Assembly: GCA_023418475.1 (NCBI GenBank)
Contig: JAEZZO010000086.1
Coordinates: forward strand, 1 to 43,411
DNA from: Bacillota bacterium
GTDB taxonomy: Bacteria > Bacillota > Clostridia > Lachnospirales > Lachnospiraceae
Reading direction: 5' to 3'
Length of the DNA stretch: 43,411 nt
Shown: positions 8,453 to 17,704 of the stretch, one piece after another
Numbering within the stretch: the first letter of the stretch is position 1
How the letters are laid out: every line of letters starts with the position of its first letter
The notes under the pieces: model-generated
Databases searched by the model: none
Seen by the model: only the letters and a program-made list of their open reading frames with translations
What the model was told of the DNA's origin: nothing
Position numbers and translations under genes: made by a program

Positions 8453-8695
8453 TTATTCACTTACCTCTAGTTTCTTTAAATATTCATCGAACTCTTTCTC
8501 TTCTTCGCTGTAAATGACCACAACATCTGCTAAATTCAAAGCGAAGAATAAACCAAGAAGTGTCTTGGCATCGAAATTAAATGCTTCACTTTTTGTTTGT
8601 ATCCGAATATCCGTTTTACATTTGGTTGCTTCTTTATTAAATTCATAAAGATCATTTGCTGATTCAAATACTATTTTTTTACTTTTCATATACAT
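8453..8695 (-). CDS. HPr-like protein lacking the phosphorylatable histidine
   Basis: The 80-residue product has the HPr fold signature: EFNKEATKCKTDI corresponds to helix 1 and its following strand, and AKTLLGLFFAL to the regulatory-site helix (KSIMGVMSL in classical HPr). The GLHARPA loop with catalytic His15 is absent, replaced by a shorter ESAND segment, and the Ser46 position is Thr. It therefore probably does not carry phosphate in the PTS; a regulatory or structural role is inferred. The RBS GGAGG is 3 bases before the ATG at 8695 and 9 bases before a second in-frame ATG at 8689, so the second is the likelier start. It is followed by a terminator. Similar small HPr-like proteins occur singly in Clostridia, from family knowledge. 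Confidence 0.75.
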   Translation of the reverse strand: MYMKSKKIVFESANDLYEFNKEATKCKTDIRIQTKSEAFNFDAKTLLGLFFALNLADVVVIYSEEEKEFDEYLKKLEVSE

Positions 8696-8826
8696 CGCCC
8701 TCCAGTTTTGATAAATAAATTATAACGTATTTGCTGTAATGTGGCAATTCTTTCTTTCTGCAAATACTCCTTTTTCGGAGGAACAGTTTGTAATTGACCA
8801 GTCTGTGTACAGTTACTTTTACAGAA

Positions 8827-10101
8827 TCAGCAGTTTATCATGAGCCGTATGATTTCTTTATCGGTTTCCGCCATACCATCCTGTGCAAGCTTTCCTATGT
8901 TTTTTATGGTATTTTCCACTCCCTTTTTCACAATACCATCTCCACCAAAGAATTGCTTTCCGTGCTGATACATATGGTAACCGATCAAACCGGCCTCAAC
9001 GGCCGAAGCAATCTTCGCTGCACAGGAAGGCTTTGCCCCGTCACAAATCACTCCGGAGTTTATGGCTAATGCATTCACAATTGTATGTGCAATCATATCA
9101 TAATCCGCATGATTTAGATATGCGATGGCAGCCGCTGCCCCTACGCCTGCAGAGATTGCCCCACAATAGGCAGAAAGGGTTCCTATTCCGGTTTTCAGGT
9201 GAATGGTTACCAGATTTGAGATCAGAAGAGCCCGGTATAATTGCTCTGGCATTATATTCTCCTGTTTGGCATAGATAATAACCGGAACCGAAGCTGTTAT
9301 ACCCTGGTTTCCACTTCCGGAATTAATAACGACCGGAAGCTCACAGCCGCTCATGCGGGCATCAGAGCCAGCAGCAGCATAGGCACGGGCCATTGTTTCG
9401 GAATCAGATTTTCCGGATGCCAGAAGGATCGCTCCAATATTGGCCCCCCAATTATGTATCAATCCTTCCTCTGCAATTTTCATATTGTAAGATATTTGAC
9501 GGTCTAGTATTTCTGTTACTTTTGAAAGCGTTACACGATTTGCAAATGCAACAATTTTATCTATCGTGATAAATGACCGGTCTGTTCTTTGGGTTGACGG
9601 ATGGATACCGCACTCCCGAAAATATAAGAGTTCATAATCTCGTCTGATTTCCACAATATTAGTATGCGTATGTACGATTCTGACAAATGCACGATGCCCT
9701 TTGCCGGATACTCTTATCTGAATATCAAAAAGATAGGGAGTGTTGGCATGCTCGACATGGATGGGTACTTCTTTTTGAAATTGATGAATCTGTAAGATTT
9801 CATCTTCTGTTACCTCCGAAATAACCTCCAGCTTTTTATCTGCTTTTCCTGCAACAATTCCGGCAGCTGCTGCAGCTTCAATTCCGCACAAACCGCCAGT
9901 ATGCGGTACAACAACACTTTTCACATTTTTAATGATATTCCCGCTGACATTTACCGTAGCTGCTTCCGGAAGCATGCCCAGTACTTCTCTTGCTTTTGCC
10001 GCTGCATATGCAATGGCAATCGGTTCTGTACAGCCCATTGCTGTAACCAATTCCTCCTGTAAGATTTTAATAAAACAGATCTCTTCCATTTCTGTAATCA
10101 T
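8827..10101 (-). CDS. UPF0597/CyuA-type L-cysteine desulfidase or L-serine dehydratase alpha family protein
   Basis: The 424-residue product resembles the YhaM/CyuA (UPF0597) family, related to the iron-sulfur L-serine dehydratase alpha chain. These cytoplasmic enzymes use a [4Fe-4S] cluster to cleave L-cysteine to pyruvate, ammonia and sulfide, or to act on serine. Diagnostic segments are AMGCTEPIAIAYA near residue 22, PHTGGLCGIEAA near 62, SGSGNQGI in the middle, and the late ICDGAKPSCAAKIA, whose cysteines are the expected cluster ligands. ATG at 10101 has GGGGAG 7 bases upstream; the frame is open 39 codons further up, but that stretch contains a leader hairpin and no RBS. The gene is preceded by the terminator of the FtsA-like gene and so has its own promoter. 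Whether cysteine or serine is the substrate is not settled by sequence. Confidence 0.85.
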   Translation of the reverse strand: MITEMEEICFIKILQEELVTAMGCTEPIAIAYAAAKAREVLGMLPEAATVNVSGNIIKNVKSVVVPHTGGLCGIEAAAAAGIVAGKADKKLEVISEVTEDEILQIHQFQKEVPIHVEHANTPYLFDIQIRVSGKGHRAFVRIVHTHTNIVEIRRDYELLYFRECGIHPSTQRTDRSFITIDKIVAFANRVTLSKVTEILDRQISYNMKIAEEGLIHNWGANIGAILLASGKSDSETMARAYAAAGSDARMSGCELPVVINSGSGNQGITASVPVIIYAKQENIMPEQLYRALLISNLVTIHLKTGIGTLSAYCGAISAGVGAAAAIAYLNHADYDMIAHTIVNALAINSGVICDGAKPSCAAKIASAVEAGLIGYHMYQHGKQFFGGDGIVKKGVENTIKNIGKLAQDGMAETDKEIIRLMINC

Positions 10102-10161
10102 GATAATTCTCCCCTGTTTTTCTCTGTATGATTGGAGTGTCAAAAGTTTAAAAATGAATGC

Positions 10162-10193
10162 CAGATGAATATATATGCAATCATATTCATCTG
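10162..10193 (-). promoter_or_regulatory. Perfect 11-bp hairpin in the leader of the CyuA-type gene
   Basis: CAGATGAATAT (10162-10172) and ATATTCATCTG (10183-10193) are exact inverted repeats around a 10-base loop, 60-90 bases before the start codon. On the minus strand a U-rich stretch (ATTTTTAAACTTTTG) begins about 8 bases after the stem, so it could be a weak attenuator; it could equally be a protein-binding palindrome. Confidence 0.4.
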
Positions 10194-10266
10194 TATAGCC
10201 TGGATCAGTCTTTGACAATCGAATCCTCAGTATTAGATTTAGATCATAACTCCCCTATAAAAGGAT

Positions 10267-10298
10267 AAAAAGACCTCCTGATTACAGAAAGCCTTTTT
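10267..10298 (-). terminator. Intrinsic terminator after the FtsA-like gene
   Basis: On the minus strand, a 14-bp stem (A-rich 5' arm ending TTTCTG, 3' arm CAGGAGGTCTTTTT, three G-U pairs) with loop TAAT is followed by ATCCTTTT. It is about 120 bases past the stop, with nothing recognisable between. Confidence 0.65.
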
Positions 10299-10419
10299 TC
10301 TCTAATTTGTTGAAAGAAACCAGTAAAACACGAGCTCCTGTCAAATATTCAATTGCCGGACGGTTGTGGCGGTATACACTCCTATCCAGCCACATAACTA
10401 AATTCCCAGATTATTCATG

Positions 10420-12528
10420 TTACTTTTTCCAGTAAATCTCTATGACGTCCTTATCCTTTAAAGGAGCCGTAAATTCAGCTTTTTCTCCGTTTAATAAGGT
10501 GATCAGCTCCGTACCCTTCATAGTGGAAAGGTCAAATGGGTAAAAATCAAAAATGTCTACAAAAATATAACCAGATTTATTACTAAGCTTTACAACCGTT
10601 TTATTTACAGTCACATATAGCTCTTGTGCTGCCGTTGCTTCTTTCTTATCCGGCGTGGTTTCCTTTTTTAATTGCTTATTCTCCGCTTTCTCTATCATTA
10701 CAGGATAGGTGTCCTCTTCCTCAAAAGCCTCTTCTTCGTTATTATACTGCAAAATATCATGATCAGCTTGTCCGCTATTTAAACTGCACGTAATGGTAAA
10801 GTTCTCATAGATTTTCTCTTCCATTTTAGCGGGCATATTATTTACCAGAATTTCTCCCTGGTATATGATATCCATAAATTCCAGTACCTGCTTGAGCGTA
10901 TAATAATTAAGTATCTGAATAACATCCCCATCCTGAATACTGTAAAACTCCGATACCAGCGCTTCGTTTGCCACTGCAAACTTAGGACACAGAATTTTGG
11001 TTCCATTGACATTAATGCTGATGGTACTGTGATACTCTGGCAGTTGCCGGATCTCATGTACCGCATCCGATCCAACCGTTGATTCTATAATCTCAATCTT
11101 GTCATTCTTCTCAATGGGATGGCTGATACCTGCAACCTCTCCATTCAATTTGATATGTGCTGCTTCCCCAAGTTCTCCGCGAACCATCCTGTGGCTGCCG
11201 TCAAGGGTGAAATTAATCGGTTTCCCGCGCTGCGGGAATAATTTCTCATTCGGATATCCTATCTGAATTGCTGCATCCGAAACCGTCAATTTACTATTAT
11301 CATAAAGCTTTACTCGTTCTCCGTTCACGGTTACAAGTATAAAGTTATTATTCTGATCGTAGAAATTAAGACAAATACCAATTGGTGTTACCAGAAGGGA
11401 ATCCTTCTTAATATTCTCCTGAAGGAAGGTTACTTCTGTGAGAACTTCCTCTCCTCTTAAGGCAACACGATCCTTGGGCAGCTTCAAAAACTGTGCAAGG
11501 CTTGATACAAAGCCGGTGATTTTACCGCCTCCGCCTACCACAAATACTGCACTGACAGCTTTACCACCATTTAATTCCACTATTTTGTCAGCGACATTTT
11601 CAGTGATTCTATGTACAACATCCGATATGGATTCTATAATTTCCTTGGTGGTAATTTTATATCGGGTTCCCATAACATCCTTATAAGATACTGTCTTCTT
11701 CCTCAGACAAGCAGTTTTCATGGTTTCTGCCACCGCAAATTCAACAAGATATCTCTGCGCGATGGCTTCTGTAATCTCATCTCCGGCATAGGGAATCATA
11801 CCATAAGCGATGATACTGCCATCCTTTGTAATAGAGATATCAGAGGTGCCGGCACCCACATCCACCATGGCAATATTAAGAAGCCGGAATTTTTCCGGAA
11901 TGGCAACATTAATTGCCGCAATCGGCTCCAGGGTAAGACAGGCCACCTGAAGTCCGGCTGCTTCCACGGCTGCATAGAGTCCGTTAATGACTTCATCCGG
12001 TAAAAAGGTTGCTAACAGCTGGGTACCGATTTTATTCGCCCGATGTCCGTTCAGCTTACTAATAGGATATCCGTTCAAGGTATAGTTGATGACAGAATAT
12101 CCTACGCAATAGAAATTTATTTTATCTTCCTTCATCTCAGTACGCAGAGTATCATATGCCTTTTCAACACCAATCAGGTCAAGCGAATGGATATGCTCGC
12201 CGTTTACCGTTGTTTCGCTGGCAAATTCATAATCAGCCTCTACTTTAACGGTTTTTAATACACGTCCTGCGGCTGCAATGCAAACATCTGTTAATTTACG
12301 GCCGATCTGACTTTCCAGTTCGGCTTTCACTGCTCGGATCGTATTCGATACCTGCTCGATATCATGAATCTGTCCATCCATCATTGCACGTGTTTCATGT
12401 TCCCGGATATACTGCGCCACGACAATGAACTGATTATTATGATCCCGATAGCCTACCGTTCCGACAATACTTCTCGTTCCTATATCCAGGCCAAACACTA
12501 AATGCTCCGGGTATCGTTTGTTCTCCAT
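10420..12528 (-). CDS. FtsA-like actin-fold ATPase with long C-terminal extension
   Basis: The 702-residue product starts with an FtsA/PilM-type actin-fold ATPase (residues ~10-385). FGLDIGTRS (phosphate-1, 13-20), MVDVGAGTSDIS (phosphate-2, 221-232) and FVVGGGGKITGF (adenosine motif, 329-340) are intact. Classical FtsA is ~420 residues, so about 300 residues are extra. The tail has repeated short beta-strand units built around a VNG turn (TVNGERVKL ~400, INVNGTKIL ~505, VTVNKTVVKL ~639) and ending in DKIEI/DVIQI/DVIEI strands, suggesting several small beta-grasp or ubiquitin-like domains. A charged Glu/Lys linker lies at ~598-635. No FtsA-type amphipathic C-terminal membrane helix is visible (it ends VIEIYWKK). 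No ftsZ is nearby. The RBS is GGAGG at 7 bases. A role in division, envelope or appendage assembly is inferred only from the ATPase fold. Confidence 0.78.
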   Translation of the reverse strand: MENKRYPEHLVFGLDIGTRSIVGTVGYRDHNNQFIVVAQYIREHETRAMMDGQIHDIEQVSNTIRAVKAELESQIGRKLTDVCIAAAGRVLKTVKVEADYEFASETTVNGEHIHSLDLIGVEKAYDTLRTEMKEDKINFYCVGYSVINYTLNGYPISKLNGHRANKIGTQLLATFLPDEVINGLYAAVEAAGLQVACLTLEPIAAINVAIPEKFRLLNIAMVDVGAGTSDISITKDGSIIAYGMIPYAGDEITEAIAQRYLVEFAVAETMKTACLRKKTVSYKDVMGTRYKITTKEIIESISDVVHRITENVADKIVELNGGKAVSAVFVVGGGGKITGFVSSLAQFLKLPKDRVALRGEEVLTEVTFLQENIKKDSLLVTPIGICLNFYDQNNNFILVTVNGERVKLYDNSKLTVSDAAIQIGYPNEKLFPQRGKPINFTLDGSHRMVRGELGEAAHIKLNGEVAGISHPIEKNDKIEIIESTVGSDAVHEIRQLPEYHSTISINVNGTKILCPKFAVANEALVSEFYSIQDGDVIQILNYYTLKQVLEFMDIIYQGEILVNNMPAKMEEKIYENFTITCSLNSGQADHDILQYNNEEEAFEEEDTYPVMIEKAENKQLKKETTPDKKEATAAQELYVTVNKTVVKLSNKSGYIFVDIFDFYPFDLSTMKGTELITLLNGEKAEFTAPLKDKDVIEIYWKK

Positions 12529-12630
12529 AACAGGACCTCCACAAGCTTTCCTAAATTTTAGCTGTTTTCTGAAGATAATGTAATTCCTTCTTTAACAGAT
12601 AATAACAGAAAAAGCGGCAAAAATCAAGAT

Positions 12631-15600
12631 TCACCTGTAAAGAACATAATCCTGCAACTCATGCAGGAAACCAGAACCTGCCAGTGCTTCCTTCGCTTCC
12701 GGCGGATATTGCTTCACCACTAGCCGGTTAAGAGTTGGAAAGATACGACATTTTGCATAATCCTGGACAAAGCTCTGTAATGCCTTTGTAAGATATGCTT
12801 CTTCAAATACCCTAAGCACCTTTCCCTGGCGTTCTATTACCGCAACCGGTATGCCAAAACACAGTGCAACGGCATTTCCCGGAATATTTAAAAAGGACCT
12901 GTCCGGCATATGCTGCAGATATTTTCCCCATGGCTGCATCGGATCAATTGCTGACATCCAGACGATGTCCTTTCTCGGTTGCTCAAGCTCCTTCATGACA
13001 TCGGCAAAATCTTTATCACGGATGAACTGGATACCGGATAAGCCTTCAATAAAATATCCGCGTCTGACACGTCCGGTGTATTCCCATACACGAAGAATTT
13101 GCAGTGCACTGTTCCAGGAAAGATTTTGGAGTGTTTCACGACTGACAATTATAACCCGGTCGAAAGCACGTTCTAACAGCTCCTGTGCCGAAAGCGGAAG
13201 AAGTGGTCGGGAAAGTTCCCATCTACCGCTAGTCATTGCTTTCGCACGTGCACTTATCCGCAGTTTTAAGGAGCTCTTTAGAAGTTTTTCCTTCTTCTCC
13301 AGCTGGCGGATTGGCAGAAAGCTATCTGCATAGACCAGACCTTTTTCTGCCATCGCAAGCAGTGGTTCGAAGGGAGAAGCACCTCCAATCAGACCGGAAA
13401 GTCTTTGCATAAAGCTTGCACCACGCTTTTGCAGACCGTCATAAAGAGCTTTTTCATTTCCTTCCAAGGTATCACTAACCCTTTGCAAATCGAAATCCCA
13501 GTCTATATCATCATACCGGTGAAAGCTTAATCCTGTTCCGGTGTGAAGCTGCCAGAAGAGATCTCCCTGTGCCAGCAAAGTATCCAGAAGCTCAGGACGG
13601 TAACCGTTAACACGAGCTGGAAGAAGTACTCCCTCCCACAGGGCCGGGGGATAGGTTTGCTCACTAAGCTGCTTTAATGCCCATGCAAGCTGCTCACCGG
13701 GAGAAGCTATGATACGCATTCGTCCGGCCAATAATGCACTGTAGCACTGCGGCGGCAGTGTTTTCATCTGATTCCGGCGGCTCTTAATGGTTGCATGCCT
13801 TGCCTGGTTGTATAACTGAGCATGATAATACAGCCCATTGTTTTCTACCACTTCTCCTTTCCTGCATAAGCTATTCAATAGCTCATAAGAGGTCTGTTCG
13901 GGCCAGAGATACCGATCGCTAAGCTGCGAAGCTGAGACAGCTCCACGATATCGCAATAGACGGAGTACAATTTGTGTCCTTGCATTCTCATCGGTGTTAA
14001 TAAGGGCGGCTTGGTACTTTTCAAAATGCTCTGCAGCAATCCATAAACCGGGTTCTATATAGAGTGCCAGCTCCTGCTTTGCAAGTGTCTCCAGCCAGTC
14101 AATTGGAACCGCAAGCTCTCCGGCAATCAGATCCCCCTCCATCATTAATAGAGAATGCAGCTGCCTTTCATCCGCAGGCAGCCTGCTCCTTTGTCCGGCC
14201 AAAGCAAGCTGCTCCGGGGCGGGAGCTATCATCTCCACCTGATTTAGTGCGTCTGTTGCAGACTGCCAGACTCCTCTTGGTGTTGGTGTATAATCATACA
14301 TCATTGAGGCCTCCGTCTGCTGCCGTAGTAAGAAGGACATCGGCGACGGATGATCAAGATACATCTCACATACCTGTATTGATCCGGACTGAATTCCTTG
14401 CAGTACTGACAGAGCACCCTCAAGATCCCAGTAATCCTCCAGGCACTCCCGTTTCGTTTCACGTATCAATGGATGGTCCTTCTGCTTTACTAGCGCATCA
14501 AGCATTTCAGCGCTGCGAAGGCGCTGCACCCAAAGAGGCTGGCGTCCGCTTTTTCGTACCCCCATCATCAGTGCATGAGCGGTATTATAACGAAAGGTCA
14601 TATTAAAAAGAGGTGTTGACGGCAGGACCGCTTCCAGAATTGCAACTGCTGTATCCGGTGCTATTTTATAAAGTAAACCCTCCGGAAGGACACATTCACT
14701 GTATGGAAACAGAAGAAAGCCATCATCATCCTCCACACAGCAGATATTGGTATGCGTCTCACGGGCGGCCGCTTCTCTTGCAAGAATGGAAAGCGGGGCG
14801 TTTACCTGGCGACCGAATACAGAATGCACCATAATCTGCTGATTTCCTGTCTCATCCCTGAAATGCTCCATTAATATGGTATGGTCATTTGGTAAAATTC
14901 CGGTGGATTTTAACTGTCTCCTTAGAAAATCCTGCGCTCCCCGCGCAGCGGTATCATCCAGGCCAAGCTTTAAAAGCTCTGACAAAAGGGTATCCGTTTT
15001 ATTTGCATTTTCCAGCTCCCTAAGGATCGATCCAAATGCCAAACCGGTCTGCATTCTCCGTCCTTTCATCTCCCCTTTCCAGAAAGGCAGCTTTGCATTC
15101 GGGTACTGCGAGGGTGCCACAATCACCGCATCCTTTTGAATACTCTTAATCTGCCAGGTAAAGGTTCCTAACAGGAAACGATCCCCTACACGGGATTCAA
15201 AAACAAATTCTTCTTCCAGTTCTCCAAGCTTTACTCCATTTTCTGTTTTAGCCGTATACATTCCCTTATCCGGAATGGTTCCTCCGGCCGATATGGCCAG
15301 CATACGGCTATAGGTATCGCCCTCCACTCGTTCATGTATGCGGTCATACAGAATTCTAGGACGTATCGGCAGCGTTTGTTCATGTTCATAATCTCCCGCC
15401 AGCATTTCAAGAACTTTCTTAACATCCTCTCTTGTTACTGCCGTAAAAGGATAGGCACGAACAAGAATCTCCATAACCTCATCAATATTATAAGCTTCCC
15501 CGCAAGCCATAGAAACAAGATGCTGGGCAAGTACATCCAGACAAAGCATCGGAGGTTTTAGATATTCAATTCCTCCCCTTCTCACAACCTCGGCAGTAAG

Positions 15601-16761
15601 TCCGCTATAAAGCCCTTCCACTGCCGTACGGGGAAATAGATACATCGTACTTACCCTGTTCGGATTGTGTCCGGCCCGTCCTAACCGCTGCATGGTACTG
15701 GAAATTGAGCGGGGACAGCCAATCTGAAATACCTGGTCGATCTCTCCCACATCAATGCCCAGTTCCATGGAGGAGGTAGCACATAAAAGGCGAAGCTTGC
15801 CTTCCCGCAGATCCCCTTCAACCGACTGACGCTGCTCTTTGGACAGACTTCCGTGGTGTGTCCGGGCAAAGCCTTCTCCCCCCAACTCATTTACATAGTA
15901 AGCAAGCTTTTCGGTATAGGCCCGTCCTTCCACGAAAGCTATGACACTACGGGTATTCTTACAATGTTCGTATACAGTACGGGCAATCTCCTGCCACACA
16001 GGATCCTTTCGCGGGGATCTTGTGTCGGTAAGCGGACTTGTGATTTTAAGCTCCACCTTTTTTTGCATTTTAGGTGCTACGATGGTAACAGTCTCAGGAG
16101 ACAGGTACTTTGCAGCACCCTCCAGCGGTTCGATCGTAGCAGAGAGTCCGATACGCTGCAGCGGCTTCGGACAGAGCTTGTCCAATCTCGCAATAGAAAG
16201 CATCAGATGAGCACCCCGTTTGCTATCAATCAGTGCATGAAGTTCATCAATAATGATCGCTTTGGCGGTATGCAAAATAGACCGGCCTGATTTAGAGGTC
16301 AGCATCAGATAGAGGGATTCTGGAGTTGTGATCAGAATATGGGGAGGACATTTTATCATTTTGCGGCGTTCCGTTGGTGTGGTATCACCAGTTCGTACTC
16401 CAATATTTAGTTCCTTACCGGTTAACTTTAATAATCCCGCATTTTTACGTTCTTCTTCAAAGATGCCGCTTAGAGGTCTTTGCAGATTCTCACGGATATC
16501 CATCGCCAGGGATTTTAGCGGCGAGATATAGATCAGTTGAAGCTCCTGCTTTAAGGTGCCTTCTCTGGCCTGTGCCTTAAGCCGGTCAATAAATACCAAA
16601 AAAGCGGATAAGGTTTTACCGGTGCCGGTAGGGGCTGATACCAACGTATCCTTGCCGGAGGCAATCGCAGGCCATGCTGCCTCCTGTACGGCTGTCGGGG
16701 CACCTATCGATTTTATAAACCAGCCGGTGGTATCTGGATCAAATAGATATAAAGAGTCCAT
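12631..16761 (-). CDS. lhr: Lhr-type large DEAD/DEAH helicase
   Basis: The 1376-residue product is a long Lhr (large helicase-related) superfamily 2 enzyme, an ATP-driven 3'-5' translocase on nucleic acid linked to DNA repair. It shows a Q-motif-like PTAVQEAAWPAI, Walker A APTGTGKT (~41-48), DELH motif II, GLSATI motif III, the helicase C-lobe with VEGRAYTEKLAYYVNEL and TSSMELGIDVGEID, and motif VI QRLGRAGHN. A winged-helix-like region and the long Lhr C-terminal core follow. ATG at 16761 has GGGAGGAA upstream at ~10 bases and the next residues (MDSLYLFDPDTTGWF) fit the family start; an open frame of 74 more codons overlaps the preceding lipid-kinase gene and is rejected. It lies 46 bases downstream of the lipid kinase, so co-transcription is likely. 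It is visibly richer in G+C than the glycosyltransferase genes. Confidence 0.9.
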   Translation of the reverse strand: MDSLYLFDPDTTGWFIKSIGAPTAVQEAAWPAIASGKDTLVSAPTGTGKTLSAFLVFIDRLKAQAREGTLKQELQLIYISPLKSLAMDIRENLQRPLSGIFEEERKNAGLLKLTGKELNIGVRTGDTTPTERRKMIKCPPHILITTPESLYLMLTSKSGRSILHTAKAIIIDELHALIDSKRGAHLMLSIARLDKLCPKPLQRIGLSATIEPLEGAAKYLSPETVTIVAPKMQKKVELKITSPLTDTRSPRKDPVWQEIARTVYEHCKNTRSVIAFVEGRAYTEKLAYYVNELGGEGFARTHHGSLSKEQRQSVEGDLREGKLRLLCATSSMELGIDVGEIDQVFQIGCPRSISSTMQRLGRAGHNPNRVSTMYLFPRTAVEGLYSGLTAEVVRRGGIEYLKPPMLCLDVLAQHLVSMACGEAYNIDEVMEILVRAYPFTAVTREDVKKVLEMLAGDYEHEQTLPIRPRILYDRIHERVEGDTYSRMLAISAGGTIPDKGMYTAKTENGVKLGELEEEFVFESRVGDRFLLGTFTWQIKSIQKDAVIVAPSQYPNAKLPFWKGEMKGRRMQTGLAFGSILRELENANKTDTLLSELLKLGLDDTAARGAQDFLRRQLKSTGILPNDHTILMEHFRDETGNQQIMVHSVFGRQVNAPLSILAREAAARETHTNICCVEDDDGFLLFPYSECVLPEGLLYKIAPDTAVAILEAVLPSTPLFNMTFRYNTAHALMMGVRKSGRQPLWVQRLRSAEMLDALVKQKDHPLIRETKRECLEDYWDLEGALSVLQGIQSGSIQVCEMYLDHPSPMSFLLRQQTEASMMYDYTPTPRGVWQSATDALNQVEMIAPAPEQLALAGQRSRLPADERQLHSLLMMEGDLIAGELAVPIDWLETLAKQELALYIEPGLWIAAEHFEKYQAALINTDENARTQIVLRLLRYRGAVSASQLSDRYLWPEQTSYELLNSLCRKGEVVENNGLYYHAQLYNQARHATIKSRRNQMKTLPPQCYSALLAGRMRIIASPGEQLAWALKQLSEQTYPPALWEGVLLPARVNGYRPELLDTLLAQGDLFWQLHTGTGLSFHRYDDIDWDFDLQRVSDTLEGNEKALYDGLQKRGASFMQRLSGLIGGASPFEPLLAMAEKGLVYADSFLPIRQLEKKEKLLKSSLKLRISARAKAMTSGRWELSRPLLPLSAQELLERAFDRVIIVSRETLQNLSWNSALQILRVWEYTGRVRRGYFIEGLSGIQFIRDKDFADVMKELEQPRKDIVWMSAIDPMQPWGKYLQHMPDRSFLNIPGNAVALCFGIPVAVIERQGKVLRVFEEAYLTKALQSFVQDYAKCRIFPTLNRLVVKQYPPEAKEALAGSGFLHELQDYVLYR

Positions 16762-16807
16762 CGGTTTTGGATTCCTCCCTGGGTGATCAGCAATTTTTCT
16801 TGCTGTT

Positions 16808-17704
16808 TTACATTTTATATTTTTTACTGCAAATAATAGAGGTTGCCTTATTGCAGTTCTCGATCTCCACCTGGTCATAGATGCCGCCATATTCACCGTC
16901 CAGCGTCCATTCCAGAGCTTCCGAGATAATAGTAAGCTTGGAAGCCTGTAGATAATACATATAGTTTTCGTTAATTTTAACATTGATCAGTGCACTGATA
17001 ATCGCTTGCAGATCAATAATGTTTTTTGGCATCTTTACCAAAAGCATCTCAAATAATCCGTCATTCAAGCTTGTTTTATCGTAATTTACATTTTTTAAAC
17101 CGGCTACATAGAGAGAATTCGTAATTAATCCGTCAATAAAATCATCTTCAATCACCTGATCGTCATACAGCACCTTCACGTGCCTGGCCTTCAGATCCGA
17201 TATCTTTTTAATACCTTCCAGATAATAAGAGAGAATTCCGATCATATTTTTATTCTTCTGAGAGGTTGTATAGGATACATCTGTAAATGCACCAAAGGCT
17301 GCTACATAGATAAAATAACGGTCGTTAAATCTCCCGACATCAAGGGCTTTTGGAATCCCGGTTATAATATTCGTAACCGCATGCTTTACTTCCCTGCTGA
17401 TTCTAAGACTATGCGCCACATCATTCATAGAGCCGGCCGGTATATAACCTATGGGAAATGTTTTTCCGGAAAGCATCTGCCCGGTAATGACTTCATTCAA
17501 GGTACCGTCACCGCCGCCGCATACAACCACATCGTAATCTTCTTCCTCTCCGGTGATAATCTCTGTTGCATCTCCTTTATTCTGAGTAGGAAATACCGTT
17601 ACCTTGTAGCCGTGCTTCACGAAGGTATTGATGATTTCAAATATTTTGTCCTTAATTTTTCCTCTTCCTGCTGTGGGATTGAACACCAATAATAATTTTT
17701 TCAT
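16808..17704 (-). CDS. Diacylglycerol kinase family lipid kinase (YegS/BmrU type)
   Basis: The 298-residue product has the DAGK catalytic fold: LVFNPTAGRGK (6-16) at the start, VVCGGGDGTLNEV (~60-71, the nucleotide-binding GGGDGT) and GYIPAGSMNDVAHSL. The C-terminal beta-sandwich ends with WTLDGEYG, typical of the YegS/DgkB/BmrU family. These phosphorylate diacylglycerol or related lipids at the membrane and feed phosphatidic acid back to phospholipid synthesis. GS replaces the usual GT/ST in PAGTxND, a mild variation. The start MKKLLLVFNP fits the family, but no close RBS precedes it: the best purine-rich tract is ~29-40 bases upstream with a hairpin between. It is the first gene of a run continuing into the Lhr helicase. 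Confidence 0.9.
   Translation of the reverse strand: MKKLLLVFNPTAGRGKIKDKIFEIINTFVKHGYKVTVFPTQNKGDATEIITGEEEDYDVVVCGGGDGTLNEVITGQMLSGKTFPIGYIPAGSMNDVAHSLRISREVKHAVTNIITGIPKALDVGRFNDRYFIYVAAFGAFTDVSYTTSQKNKNMIGILSYYLEGIKKISDLKARHVKVLYDDQVIEDDFIDGLITNSLYVAGLKNVNYDKTSLNDGLFEMLLVKMPKNIIDLQAIISALINVKINENYMYYLQASKLTIISEALEWTLDGEYGGIYDQVEIENCNKATSIICSKKYKM

Larger units (their letters stand above)
10102..10419. other. Intergenic region, 318 bases
   Basis: It holds, in minus-strand order, a ~120-base 3' untranslated stretch of the FtsA-like gene, that gene's terminator, and the leader hairpin of the CyuA-type gene. A TTGTCA/TATACA pair (about 10219-10193) has only 15 bases of spacing and is not a convincing promoter. 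Confidence 0.5.

Noticed and set aside
10102..10218. N-terminal extension of the CyuA-type gene
   Set aside because: There is no RBS, a perfect hairpin lies in it, and the protein family starts at the ATG at 10101.
14064..14606. A 180-codon plus-strand open frame within the Lhr gene
   Set aside because: It is antisense to conserved helicase sequence, lacks an RBS, and has a shadow-frame composition (Pro/Ser/Arg-rich).
16762..16983. N-terminal extension of the Lhr gene
   Set aside because: It would overlap most of the C-terminus of the lipid-kinase gene; the ATG at 16761 has a proper RBS and fits the family start.
17180..17692. A 170-codon plus-strand open frame
   Set aside because: It is antisense to the DAGK-family gene, whose motifs are clear, and has no RBS.
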